DNA of 41,792 nt, from contig CACBPV010000009.1 in assembly GCA_902541215.1 (NCBI GenBank), positions 1 to 41,792 of the forward strand, in the 5' to 3' direction. Each line of letters opens with the position of its first letter. Position 1 is the stretch's first letter. This stretch comes from an uncultured Alphaproteobacteria bacterium (lineage in GTDB: Bacteria > Pseudomonadota > Alphaproteobacteria > HIMB59 > GCA-002718135). Position numbers and translations under genes: made by a program. The notes below the pieces were generated by a model, which worked only from the letters and a program-made list of their open reading frames with translations, did not search any database and was not told where the DNA came from. Of the stretch, positions 13,828 to 22,528 are shown one piece after another.

Positions 13828-15927
13828 TCAAATTTTTAAATTAGACTTAGCTCTAGATTTGAGTTTTGCTGAACCCCTCCCAGACAAGCTTGGATTTTTG
13901 ATAAAAAAATTGTGAGAGGAAAATTTTTTCTCTTTGCTTGATATTTCTTTTTTCTGATAATTGCCATTACTTAACATTTGCCAAGAATTTGTATTATCTG
14001 TCATACTGGCAATTAAGATCTGATTTAATATTTGTTCATGTACAGTTTCATTTTCAATAGGAATAAATGTTTCAACCCGCCTATCTAGATTTCTTTGCAT
14101 TAAATCGGCAGAAGAAATAAACAAGATATTTTTTCTATGAGGGAATTTATGACCATTATAAAAACAATATATTCTCGTATGTTCTAAAAAACGACCAATT
14201 ATGCTTTTAACAACTATATTTTCTGATAGATTTTCTTTACCAGGTATTAGAGAGCAAATTCCTCTTATCAACAATTCAATTTTTACATTTTTTTGAGATG
14301 CTTTATAAAATTCATCAATAATTTGTTTATCAACAAGAGCATTACACTTACATACTATTCCAGATGGTTTATTTTTTCCAGCATTTGTAATTTCATTTCT
14401 AATTAGTTCATTTAATTTGTTTCTTGCAGTTATTGGAGAATATACTATTTTTTTTATTGTTGTTGGTTCAGAATAACTAGTTAAATAATTAAACATTTTT
14501 GCAGCATCATTTGTTAATGTTTTGTCACAGGTGAAGTAAGATAAATCCATATAAACTCTTGCATTTCTCGGGTGATAATTACCTGTTCCATAATGTGCGT
14601 AATTTACAACAGAATTCATTTGCTTCCTTGTTACAAGTGTAATTTTTGCATGAGTTTTCATATCAATATTGCCAAAAACAACTTGCGCTCCAGCTAATTC
14701 TAATTCTTTTGCCCATTTTAAGTTACGCTCTTCATCAAAACGCGCTTGCAACTCTATAATGACAGTTACTAATTTTCCTTTTTGTGCTGCTCTAACTAAA
14801 CTTGCTTCTATTGGTGAGTCATCAGTAGTTCGATATAAAGTATGTTTTATTGATAAGACTTTTGGATCATCTGCAGCTTGATCAATAAACTGCGTCACTA
14901 CTTCAAAAGATTCAAAAGGGTGATGAATAACAATATCTTTATTTGCTATAGCTTTAAAATAATCATTTTTAAAATCTTTAATTCTTTCAGGAAATCGTAC
15001 CTTAAATTTTGGAAAAAATAATTTTTTAAAATCTTTCAAAAAAATTGACTCTATACTCGAAAGATTAACGGGTATTGGCAGTTTATATGTATTTACATCC
15101 TTATAGTTAAGTTTTTTATTTATGAATTTAATTAAGTGACTAGATATACTTTCATCAAAATCAATTCTTATTACCTCTTGTCTTCTTCTCTCAAAAATAG
15201 CTTTTTGAAATACTAAAAATAAATCTTCTCCTTCACCCCCTAATTCTAATTCACTATTCCTAATTGGTCTAAAAACACCTTTATCCAAAACCCTATCACA
15301 CTGGAAAATTTCTTTTAAAGAAATAAGTAGGGCTGTCTCCATAGATACAAAACGTGTTTTTTTACCAGGTAATTTAATAAATTTTTCTAATCCCTCTGGC
15401 ACTCTTAGTATTCCATAAAAAGTTTTTTTATTATTCATTAAACGACATACTAAGGTTGTTTCTTTATTTGGTATAAAAGGAAATGGGTGAGATGGATCAA
15501 TAATAATTGGCGTTAAAACCCCCCAATTATTTTCTTCTAAATAATTTTTAATAAATGTTTTATCTTTTGTTTTCAGTGTTTTTTCTACATCTATATGGAT
15601 TTTGTTTTCTGAAAGCTCTCTTAGTAAATCTATCCATATTGATTTTATATTTGAAATCATCTTCGATGTTTCTTTATCTATCAGCTTGAGTTGTTGTTGT
15701 GGTGTTAATCCATCAAAACTTTTATTTCGTGAAAATTTTTGAACATTCAATCCTGCTACTCTAACCATAAAAAATTCATCTAAATTAGAGAATGCTATTG
15801 ATAAAAATCTAACCCTTTCTAAAAGTGGAATTTTACTATCAGATGTCTGACTTAAGACTCTTTCATTGAATTTTAGCCAAGACAATTCCCTGTTTGCATA
15901 GTTATAAGCGGTATTTTTTTTTAACAT
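13828..15927 (-). CDS. ppk: Polyphosphate kinase
   Basis: This 699-residue PPK1 builds polyphosphate from ATP. It begins ANRELSWLKFNERVL, the family's N-terminal block. It has SNLDEFFMVRVAG, the head domain, then the phospholipase-D-like core with catalytic His426 in MKTHAKI and His583 in EHTRIYCFYNG (equivalent to E. coli His435 and His592). The C-terminal 40 residues are Ser/Lys-rich and probably disordered; their coding sequence is partly duplicated at 11508-11558. It faces sixA (same strand, 60 bp upstream) and ppx beyond it, so polyphosphate synthesis and breakdown are clustered. No Pho-box-like site was seen before the start. Confidence 0.95.
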   Translation of the reverse strand: MLKKNTAYNYANRELSWLKFNERVLSQTSDSKIPLLERVRFLSIAFSNLDEFFMVRVAGLNVQKFSRNKSFDGLTPQQQLKLIDKETSKMISNIKSIWIDLLRELSENKIHIDVEKTLKTKDKTFIKNYLEENNWGVLTPIIIDPSHPFPFIPNKETTLVCRLMNNKKTFYGILRVPEGLEKFIKLPGKKTRFVSMETALLISLKEIFQCDRVLDKGVFRPIRNSELELGGEGEDLFLVFQKAIFERRRQEVIRIDFDESISSHLIKFINKKLNYKDVNTYKLPIPVNLSSIESIFLKDFKKLFFPKFKVRFPERIKDFKNDYFKAIANKDIVIHHPFESFEVVTQFIDQAADDPKVLSIKHTLYRTTDDSPIEASLVRAAQKGKLVTVIIELQARFDEERNLKWAKELELAGAQVVFGNIDMKTHAKITLVTRKQMNSVVNYAHYGTGNYHPRNARVYMDLSYFTCDKTLTNDAAKMFNYLTSYSEPTTIKKIVYSPITARNKLNELIRNEITNAGKNKPSGIVCKCNALVDKQIIDEFYKASQKNVKIELLIRGICSLIPGKENLSENIVVKSIIGRFLEHTRIYCFYNGHKFPHRKNILFISSADLMQRNLDRRVETFIPIENETVHEQILNQILIASMTDNTNSWQMLSNGNYQKKEISSKEKKFSSHNFFIKNPSLSGRGSAKLKSRAKSNLKI

Positions 15928-15987
15928 AATTTTTTTTTATATTTTTTAGGTATAAAAAAAACATGTTCATAAAAAATTCATATTTCT

Positions 15988-16446
15988 TTAATAATTTTTA
16001 TTTTTTGGTTTTAAAATTTTATCAATAGTCCAGCTATTTTTAAAGGATATTATAGCAAAAGCACAGGTTGGAAAATGTTCAATATTTGAATTACATAAAA
16101 TATTAATTGACTCTATCAAACTAGGGTTGTGTCCAATGATAAGAGTATTTTTTTTTAATTTTTTAATTTTTCTTACAAGTATATTTGATGGACATTCATA
16201 AATATCGTTATCAATTGTAAATTTTACTGAGCGATCAAACGAGTTAGAAATTATATTATATGTGCTAGTTGTTCTTTTAGAAGGAGAACATATTATCTGA
16301 CCAATTTGAAATTTTCTTTTATCTAATATTTTAGAAAATTGTTTTGCATTTCTCATACCTCTTTTATTGAGAGGTCTATCAATGTCATCAAGCTCTAAAT
16401 TATCCCAACTAGATTTGGCATGACGTAATAAATAAACTTGTAGCAT
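15988..16446 (-). CDS. sixA: Phosphohistidine phosphatase SixA-like
   Basis: A 152-residue histidine-phosphatase-superfamily protein with the RHG-type motif LLRHAKSSWD (His near residue 8), the partner IDRPLNKRG, and the distal catalytic GHNPSL. This is the SixA pattern, removing phosphate from phosphohistidine proteins. It lies between ppk and the divergent ppx (32-bp gap). The role here may be phospho-signalling or hydrolysis of a small phosphate ester; the sequence does not decide. Confidence 0.82.
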   Translation of the reverse strand: MLQVYLLRHAKSSWDNLELDDIDRPLNKRGMRNAKQFSKILDKRKFQIGQIICSPSKRTTSTYNIISNSFDRSVKFTIDNDIYECPSNILVRKIKKLKKNTLIIGHNPSLIESINILCNSNIEHFPTCAFAIISFKNSWTIDKILKPKNKNY

Positions 16447-16478
16447 TCGAGTTTAATACTTTAGATATATACATTTCC

Positions 16479-17384
16479 ATGGCTAAAATGAAAAACAAAA
16501 ATCCCATAACAGTGATTGATCTAGGTTCTAATACATTTAGACTGGTTATATATGAGCAAGCTATTTATCCTTTTCCAATACTTTATCAAAAAAGAGAATT
16601 TTTAAAATTAGGTGAAAGTATTAACACAGGTAAACTCCCATCGATAAAAATAAAAGAAGCTATAAAATGCTTAGAAGAATATATTAAGATTGCAAAAGAT
16701 TATGAGTCCTTAGATATTCATATAATTGCAACGGCCGCAATTCGTGAAACAATAAATGGAAAAGAAATTATTGAGCCTTTCAAGAAAAGAAAGTCAGTAA
16801 GAGTAGAAGTGCTCTCACCAAAAAATGAGGCTAAATGTGGATCCCTAGGTGTAATTAGTTCAATAAAAAATCCAATCGGTTTAGTTGCAGACTTGGGAGG
16901 TGGAAGTTTAGAACTTAGTTCAATAAAAAATAAGAACATACTTGAGACTAAAAGTTTAAAAATTGGCATCTTAAGAAGTGAATCTGATATGTACAAAACT
17001 ACTAAAATTAAATTTGATAATTTTTTATTTTCGAAATTTAAAAACCAATCTCTTAAATTTTCTAAAAACGTCGGAAATATTTATGTTATTGGAGGCATGT
17101 GGCGCAATCTTGCAAAACTACATTTACATCTAAATGGCATCAAGAAAAATAAACTACATGGCTACCTGATACCATTTTCAGAGTTAGAAATATTCTATCA
17201 CAAATTATACTCTATGGATAAAAAACAAATTAAAAAATTGAATGTTGTTCAACCCAATCGATTAGATAAATTAAAATTATCTACATATATTTTATTTAGC
17301 CTTGCTTCATTTTATAATATTAAAAATATTATTTTTGTAAGATATGGAATTCGTGAAGGTTATTTACATGATATGTTGAATTAA
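16479..17384 (+). CDS. ppx: Exopolyphosphatase, Ppx/GppA family
   Basis: A 301-residue protein of the ASKHA sugar-kinase/Hsp70 fold. The first phosphate loop is TVIDLGSNTFRLVIYE near the N-terminus, the catalytic Glu region IATAAIRE follows, and the second loop is LVADLGGGSLELSS. It matches the short Ppx/GppA form without the C-terminal HD-like domain. It releases phosphate from polyphosphate or hydrolyses pppGpp. It is divergent from sixA and its end overlaps the convergent aquaporin by 4 bp. Met4 at 16488 is an alternative start. Confidence 0.88.
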   Translation: MAKMKNKNPITVIDLGSNTFRLVIYEQAIYPFPILYQKREFLKLGESINTGKLPSIKIKEAIKCLEEYIKIAKDYESLDIHIIATAAIRETINGKEIIEPFKKRKSVRVEVLSPKNEAKCGSLGVISSIKNPIGLVADLGGGSLELSSIKNKNILETKSLKIGILRSESDMYKTTKIKFDNFLFSKFKNQSLKFSKNVGNIYVIGGMWRNLAKLHLHLNGIKKNKLHGYLIPFSELEIFYHKLYSMDKKQIKKLNVVQPNRLDKLKLSTYILFSLASFYNIKNIIFVRYGIREGYLHDMLN

Positions 17385-18037
17385 TTTTTAAAAAACAATC
17401 TAACAGTAACTGTAGCAATAAGAGCCCCAATAATCTGAGCTAAAATAAAACCTATAACGCTTGATGGACTTATTCCACTAAAACTATCTGTAAACATTCT
17501 TCCTATGGTTACTGCTGGATTTGCAAAACTTGTTGATGATGTAAACCAATATCCTGCAGTAATAAATAGAGCGACACCAATAGCTATTCTTTCCTTGTTT
17601 ACCTCTTTTAATATAAAAATAGTTAATAATAATCCAACAGTTGCAATTATTTCTGAAAAGAATTTAAATACACCAACTCTTTCATTGAGTGACCATTCAA
17701 TTATGGGATATTCAAAATACCAATTTGCAGTTAAACAACCAAATATACCAGCAATAATCTGAGTAAAAATAAAAATTATTCCATAATTAATAGGAATATT
17801 TTTTTGAATAATATCACTTAATACAACAGCAGGATTAAAGTATGCCCCTGAGATATTAATAAACATAGAAATAATTACAAATAAAATGGCACCTGTTGCA
17901 ATTGTGTTTCCTAGTAATATTATACCAAGGTCATTTGACATTAACTCTCCCATAATTCCACTACCTACAACTGTTAGTACAAGAAAATATGTCCCAATAA
18001 ATTCTGCTAGTATTTTTTGTCTTAAAGAATATGTCAT
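17381..18037 (-). CDS. Aquaporin-family channel, AqpS/GlpF-like
   Basis: A 218-residue MIP-family channel with six membrane helices. The two half-helix motifs are NPAVVLSD (residues 68-70) and NPAVTIGRMFTDSFSGI (173-175), with the selectivity-filter Arg180. The C-terminal block resembles aquaporins found with arsenic genes (AqpS), which let arsenite out. arsC is in the same window. Glycerol release or uptake after phospholipid turnover is the main alternative. It overlaps ppx tail to tail and lies 20 bp downstream of agt B, so it may be read through from that operon. Confidence 0.83.
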   Translation of the reverse strand: MTYSLRQKILAEFIGTYFLVLTVVGSGIMGELMSNDLGIILLGNTIATGAILFVIISMFINISGAYFNPAVVLSDIIQKNIPINYGIIFIFTQIIAGIFGCLTANWYFEYPIIEWSLNERVGVFKFFSEIIATVGLLLTIFILKEVNKERIAIGVALFITAGYWFTSSTSFANPAVTIGRMFTDSFSGISPSSVIGFILAQIIGALIATVTVRLFFKN

Positions 18038-18057
18038 TACAAAATTACCCTAAATAA

Positions 18058-19059
18058 CTAGACGTTTACCATGTATTCTAAAAATTCTTTCACGCATTTA
18101 TCCCATGTTAAATTAAGTGTAAAATTTCTACAATCAACCCTTTTTACTTTAAGCGCTTTTTTAATTGATTGTAATAAGTCATTATCTAAAGTGTTAATCT
18201 TCTCATCTGTTAATACATCTATAGGCCCAGTTACTGGATATGCAGCAACTGGTGTTCCACTAGCCAATGCTTCAAGTATTACATTTCCTAAAGTGTCTGT
18301 TTTAGAAGGAAATACAAACACATCTGCGTTTGCATAATACTTTGCTAATTCTTCTCCGGTTTTTAAACCAACAAAATTTACTTCAGGATACTTATTAGTA
18401 TATTTTTCTAATTCAGGACCATCCCCCACAACTATTTTATTATAATTTCCTTTAAGTTTTAAAAATTCTTCAATATTTTTTTCAATTGCTACTCTTCCAA
18501 CATAAGTCAGTTGTCTATCTTTACTGTTTGTGTCTCTTTTATTTGGATTAAATAATTCTGTATCAACACCTCTATTCCAAACTACTAAATTTTTAAAATC
18601 ATATTTTTTTAACTCATTTAGCATTGAAACTGATGGAACAAGAACTCTTTCTGAATCACTATGTAGTCTTCTTAATATGGAGTATGTAAATCTCTTTGGG
18701 ATAAAAGCTCTTTGTTTAATATAATCAGGAAAACGGGTGTGAAAGGAAGAAGTGTATTGTAGTTTATTTTTAAGACAGTACTTACGACCAGCAAAACCTA
18801 CTGGACCTTCAGTCATTATATGAACAATATCTGGATTAAATTCTTTAAAAAATTTTTCAGTAACTTTTTTAGTATTGTAAGAAATTTTTATTTCTTTGTA
18901 CCTAGGATAACTAAAATTATTAAACATCTCAGGATGTAATATTTTAATTTCAAAACCTTTTTTTTCTAGAATAGGTATAACGCTTTGAAATGTCGTAACT
19001 ACGCCATTTACCTGAGGAACCCACGCATCACTAATTAACGCGATTTTTTTAGGCTGCAT
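18058..19059 (-). CDS. agt: Agt-type GT4 glycosyltransferase, copy B
   Basis: This 333-residue GT-B glycosyltransferase is paralogous to the gene at 12606. Shared blocks include SDAWVPQVNGVVTT, TEGPVGFAGRKYC, TSFHTRFPDY, YVGRVAIEKNIEEFL, VVGDGPE and FPSKTDTLGNVILE. It begins with GAGGATG (strong Shine-Dalgarno) inside the last codons of plcP B (11-bp overlap). The likely role is addition of a hexose or glucuronate to diacylglycerol made by PlcP. Differences from copy A in the donor half (LKTGEELAKYY against MKKGLDLANYY) could alter sugar choice, which is inference. Confidence 0.87.
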   Translation of the reverse strand: MQPKKIALISDAWVPQVNGVVTTFQSVIPILEKKGFEIKILHPEMFNNFSYPRYKEIKISYNTKKVTEKFFKEFNPDIVHIMTEGPVGFAGRKYCLKNKLQYTSSFHTRFPDYIKQRAFIPKRFTYSILRRLHSDSERVLVPSVSMLNELKKYDFKNLVVWNRGVDTELFNPNKRDTNSKDRQLTYVGRVAIEKNIEEFLKLKGNYNKIVVGDGPELEKYTNKYPEVNFVGLKTGEELAKYYANADVFVFPSKTDTLGNVILEALASGTPVAAYPVTGPIDVLTDEKINTLDNDLLQSIKKALKVKRVDCRNFTLNLTWDKCVKEFLEYMVNV

Positions 19060-19861
19060 CCTCTTTTATTTTTCGTCTTTCTTCTAAAGAAATTAATTTT
19101 AATTTTTCTCTTTCTTCGGGCCAATTAAGAATTGATAAATTGCCAATTTCATCTTCAACAAGTGCTGTACAACTTTCAATCCAGTCACCATCATTACAAT
19201 AGAGAACACCATTTAATTCTTTTATTTCTGGTCTATGTATATGCCCACATACAACAACATCGGCATTTTCTCTTCTAGCTCTATCAGATACAGCAAACTC
19301 AAAATTACTAATAAAGTTAGTTGCATGCTTTGTTTTCTTTTTTAAATATTGAGACAGTGACCAGTAAGACAAGCCCATCTTTCGTCGAATAAAATTAAAT
19401 ACATTATTTAACTTTAGTAAATATTCATAAAGTGCTGATCCCACTTTGGCTAACCACCTCGCATTAATTATCACAGCATCAAATTCATCTCCGTGTGTAA
19501 TCAGTACTTTCCTTCCATCAGCTAATTGATGCGTATCTTCATTTTTGATAGAAATTTCTCCAAAAGAAAAATTTGTAAAATCTTTTAATACCTCATCATG
19601 ATTTCCTGGAATAAGCACTACCCTAGTTCCGTTTTTCGCTTTCTTTAAAACTTTTTGAACAACGTCATTATGTTCTTGTGACCAATACATTTTCTTACGC
19701 ATGCGCCATCCATCAACAATGTCGCCTACTAAAAATAAATATTCTGAATCTGTTTCTTCTAAGAATTCTAAAAGCATGTTGCTTTTACAGCCACTAGTTC
19801 CTAGATGGGTATCCGAAATCCAAATTGTGCGGTAAAATTTTTTATTTGTTTCAAATTTCAT
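19049..19861 (-). CDS. plcP: PlcP-type metallophosphoesterase (phospholipase C), copy B
   Basis: A 270-residue paralogue of 11803-12609, roughly 70% identical by eye. The metal motifs are ISDTHLG (copy A has ISDLHLG), VGDIVDGW, PGNHDE, THGDEFDA and CGHIHRP. It is expected to strip phosphate headgroups from phospholipids. It heads the minus-strand plcP-agt pair B, divergent from the SET-domain gene. The N-terminal residues and the C-terminal tail (KIKEDAA) differ from copy A, as expected for an old duplication rather than a recent one. Confidence 0.87.
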   Translation of the reverse strand: MKFETNKKFYRTIWISDTHLGTSGCKSNMLLEFLEETDSEYLFLVGDIVDGWRMRKKMYWSQEHNDVVQKVLKKAKNGTRVVLIPGNHDEVLKDFTNFSFGEISIKNEDTHQLADGRKVLITHGDEFDAVIINARWLAKVGSALYEYLLKLNNVFNFIRRKMGLSYWSLSQYLKKKTKHATNFISNFEFAVSDRARRENADVVVCGHIHRPEIKELNGVLYCNDGDWIESCTALVEDEIGNLSILNWPEEREKLKLISLEERRKIKEDAA

Positions 19862-19946
19862 TAATTAAATTTTGGTCTTATACATAAATGTATCATTTTA
19901 TAATACAATTTCTTATTATATGTGTGTATTGTATAAAAATAACAGT

Positions 19947-20447
19947 ATGACACAGAAAATTTGGTTTAAAAAAAAATCACCTCTTCACGGTTCTGGCTTA
20001 TTTGCAAAAACTAATATTAAAAAAGGCCAGAAAGTAATCCAATATATTGGTGATAAAGTTACTAAAAGAGAGGGTGACAAAAGAGCAGATAAACAAATCC
20101 GCAAAGCAAAAAAAGATAAAAATAACGGCATGGTCTATGTTTTTGAACTAAACAAGCGATACGACATAGACGGTGATGTCGATTATAATTTTGCAAAATT
20201 TATTAATCACTCATGTAATCCGAATTGTGAAGTAGACATAATAGATAATGAGATTTGGATTTCTTCTATTAAACGAATAAAAAAAGGAGACGAACTTTTC
20301 TATAACTATGGTTATCCTTTTGATACAGATTTTGTGGATCACATTTGTAAGTGTGGTTCTAGAAATTGTGTAGGTTATATTTTAAGTGACAATGATTGGC
20401 CAAAATTAAAAAAATATGAAAAAAAAACTAAGACTAAGTCTAAGTAA
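19947..20447 (+). CDS. SET-domain protein lysine methyltransferase-like
   Basis: A 166-residue protein. The ATG at 19947 is preferred to an upstream TTG because the SET homology starts at SPLHGSGLFA. It has the SET core FAKFINHSCNPNC (NHSC at 87-90), DELFYNYGYPFD with the catalytic Tyr, and a post-SET Cys cluster CKCGSRNC (Cys134, 136, 141). Such enzymes move a methyl group from S-adenosylmethionine to protein lysines. The target is unknown. Its last 32 bp overlap the start of phoR, an arrangement that suggests co-translation with the phosphate sensor kinase. Confidence 0.82.
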   Translation: MTQKIWFKKKSPLHGSGLFAKTNIKKGQKVIQYIGDKVTKREGDKRADKQIRKAKKDKNNGMVYVFELNKRYDIDGDVDYNFAKFINHSCNPNCEVDIIDNEIWISSIKRIKKGDELFYNYGYPFDTDFVDHICKCGSRNCVGYILSDNDWPKLKKYEKKTKTKSK

Positions 20448-21468
20448 GATACCTTCGATTATTATTGCAATTGATACAAATAAGGAAATAATTTTTTACA
20501 ATAATGCAGCTAAACAAAAATTTTTATTTATTGATGAAGGAAGAGATCTTAATAATATTATTAGATCAACAGAGTTAAATACTTTTGTTGATAAAGCCTT
20601 TAGGGAGAAAGAAGATTTTAAGTTTGAATTCACCCCATCTAATTTTAGTGATATGTATTTTATTGCTGACTTAATATTTGTTGAAAAAGATTATGAAGAA
20701 TTGTTAATATCACTAAACGATCAAAGTCTTCTTAAAAACTACGAACAAATGCGAACAGATTTTGTGGCTAATGTAAGCCATGAATTGAGAACTCCTCTTT
20801 CCTCAATTCTAGGCTATGTTGAAACAATTAAAAATTCACTCAATGAAGATAAGATCAATGACAAAACGGTTGGTAAATTTTTAGACACAATGGAAGATCA
20901 GGCTTGGCGTATGACTAGATTAGTCGAAGATTTATTATTACTAAGTAAATATGAGACTGAAGATAAGCCGATAGAATTTCAAGAAGCGAATATAAGGCAA
21001 TTAATTGAAGGCGTAGTAGATAATTTACAAAACAAGTTAATGGCAAAAAAAATTGAAGTTCAAATCAAGGATGATTTTGATAAGTCTACAATATCAGCAA
21101 ACAAAGATGCTTTGATCCAAGTTTTTTTAAATCTAACTGATAATGCAATTAAATATAGCAGAGAAAATTCTACTATTGAAATTGAGCTTGAGAGTGTAAT
21201 TGATGACAATACCGCCTTTTGCCAAATAAGTTTTATAGATAAGGGAGAAGGCATATCGAAAGAGCATTTAACTAGACTTACTGAAAGATTTTATAGAGTA
21301 GATAAAAATAGATCTCGAAATCAAGGCGGTACGGGTTTGGGTTTATCTATTGTTAAACATATAACTAATAGGCATAATGGTAAATTATCGATAAAAAGCA
21401 AGGTAGATAAGGGTTCAACATTTACTATTTCTTTACCAGTATTTCAGCAAACTGTAATAAATCCTTAA
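20416..21468 (+). CDS. phoR: Phosphate-regulon sensor kinase lacking membrane segments
   Basis: A 350-residue histidine kinase. Residues 8-100 form a PAS-like domain (IPSIIIAIDTNKEIIFYNN). The H-box FVANVSHELRTPLSS carries His122. The ATPase domain has the N-box NLTDNAIKYS, G1 DKGEGIS, F-box RFYRVDK and G2 GGTGLGLSIVKH. The adjacent pst operon and phoB identify it as PhoR. E. coli PhoR has N-terminal membrane anchors; here none is present, because the gene starts straight into the PAS domain within the SET gene. Either it senses from the cytoplasm through PstB/PhoU contact, or the N-terminus was lost. Its last codons overlap a pstS promoter element. Confidence 0.85.
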   Translation: MKKKLRLSLSKIPSIIIAIDTNKEIIFYNNAAKQKFLFIDEGRDLNNIIRSTELNTFVDKAFREKEDFKFEFTPSNFSDMYFIADLIFVEKDYEELLISLNDQSLLKNYEQMRTDFVANVSHELRTPLSSILGYVETIKNSLNEDKINDKTVGKFLDTMEDQAWRMTRLVEDLLLLSKYETEDKPIEFQEANIRQLIEGVVDNLQNKLMAKKIEVQIKDDFDKSTISANKDALIQVFLNLTDNAIKYSRENSTIEIELESVIDDNTAFCQISFIDKGEGISKEHLTRLTERFYRVDKNRSRNQGGTGLGLSIVKHITNRHNGKLSIKSKVDKGSTFTISLPVFQQTVINP

Positions 21469-21469
21469 T
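21453..21469 (+). promoter_or_regulatory. Pho-box-like element upstream of pstS (distal)
   Basis: TGTAAT at 21453 and CTTAAT at 21464 are 11 bp apart, at the very end of phoR. A second pair follows 25 bp downstream. Together they may form a tandem PhoB site driving pstS. Confidence 0.45.
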
Positions 21470-21477
21470 ATATATTC

Positions 21478-21494
21478 TGTAAGACAACCTTATT
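21478..21494 (+). promoter_or_regulatory. Pho-box-like element upstream of pstS (proximal)
   Basis: TGTAAG at 21478 and CTTATT at 21489 keep the 11-bp spacing, 33 bp before the preferred pstS start. The half-sites are more degenerate than at phoB. Confidence 0.4.
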
Positions 21495-21510
21495 TTAAAT
21501 GAGGCTTAAT

Positions 21511-22506
21511 ATGAAAAATATAATCAAATTAATTGCTGTCCTTGCTTTATTTGGAACTACTTCAGTTTCAGCAAGAGACTATATTTCAATTGTAGGATCT
21601 TCTACAGTTTATCCTTTCGCAACTTTAGTTGCTGAAAAAATGGCATCTCAAGGAATGAAAGCACCCGTAATTGAATCAACTGGTTCTGGTGGAGGACACA
21701 AATTATTTTGTGCAGGTGTTGGAGTTGAACATCCAGATATCACTAACTCTTCAAGAGCACAAAAAGATAAAGAATTCAAACTTTGCCAAGATGGCGGTGT
21801 AACCGATATCATCGAAGTTAGAGTTGGTAATGATGGTATAGCTTTTGCATACGCTGCAGATTATGAATGGAAATATACTAACGGTGCTACAATGAAAGGT
21901 GGCATTGATTTAACTAAAGAAGAAATCTGGCAGGCAATGGCTAGAGATAATGAAAATGCTCCAACAACTTGGTATGAAATAGATAAAAGATTACCAAAAG
22001 TTGAAATTTCTATCATGGCACCTCCTCCAACTTCTGGAACAAGAGATGCATTTGACTCACTTGTAATGAAAAAGGGTTGTGTTAAAGATATGTTAGTTGC
22101 TGACGGAGATTGTAAAGCGTATCGTGAAGATGGCCATGTTATTGAAGGTGGTGAAAATGATGAACTGTATGTTGAGCATATAACTAAAGAACAAGGTGCA
22201 TTCGGTATCTTTGGTTATAGTTTTGTATCTAATAACTCTGATAAAGTTAAAGCATCAATGATTAACGGTGTTGAAATCTCTATGGAAGGTATCCAAGATT
22301 ATTCATATCCAATAGCAAGACCTTTATTCTTCTACATTAAAAAAGCACACATTGGCGTTATTCCAGGTTTAATGGATTATGTTAATGAGTTTGTAAGTGA
22401 AGAAGCAACAGAAGGTTACTTACTAGATGCCGGACTTGTTCAACTAAGTCCTGCGGATAGAGCAGCTGTTCTTGATGCTATTTCTAATCAAACAAATTAT
22501 AAATAA
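21511..22506 (+). CDS. pstS: Phosphate ABC transporter periplasmic binding protein
   Basis: A 331-residue phosphate-binding protein. The ATG at 21511 is chosen over 21499 because GAGG lies 7 bp before it and the signal peptide (MKNIIKLIAVLALFGTTSVSA) starts there. The mature part begins RDYISIVGSSTVYPFA, the phosphate-contacting loop, followed by ESTGSGGGHKLFC and PTSGTRDAFD. It delivers phosphate to PstC-PstA. A strong terminator-like hairpin right after the stop separates it from pstC, so it is probably made in excess. Two Pho-box-like pairs lie upstream. Confidence 0.94.
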   Translation: MKNIIKLIAVLALFGTTSVSARDYISIVGSSTVYPFATLVAEKMASQGMKAPVIESTGSGGGHKLFCAGVGVEHPDITNSSRAQKDKEFKLCQDGGVTDIIEVRVGNDGIAFAYAADYEWKYTNGATMKGGIDLTKEEIWQAMARDNENAPTTWYEIDKRLPKVEISIMAPPPTSGTRDAFDSLVMKKGCVKDMLVADGDCKAYREDGHVIEGGENDELYVEHITKEQGAFGIFGYSFVSNNSDKVKASMINGVEISMEGIQDYSYPIARPLFFYIKKAHIGVIPGLMDYVNEFVSEEATEGYLLDAGLVQLSPADRAAVLDAISNQTNYK

Positions 22507-22528
22507 AAATCTTAAATTTTTATAAAAT

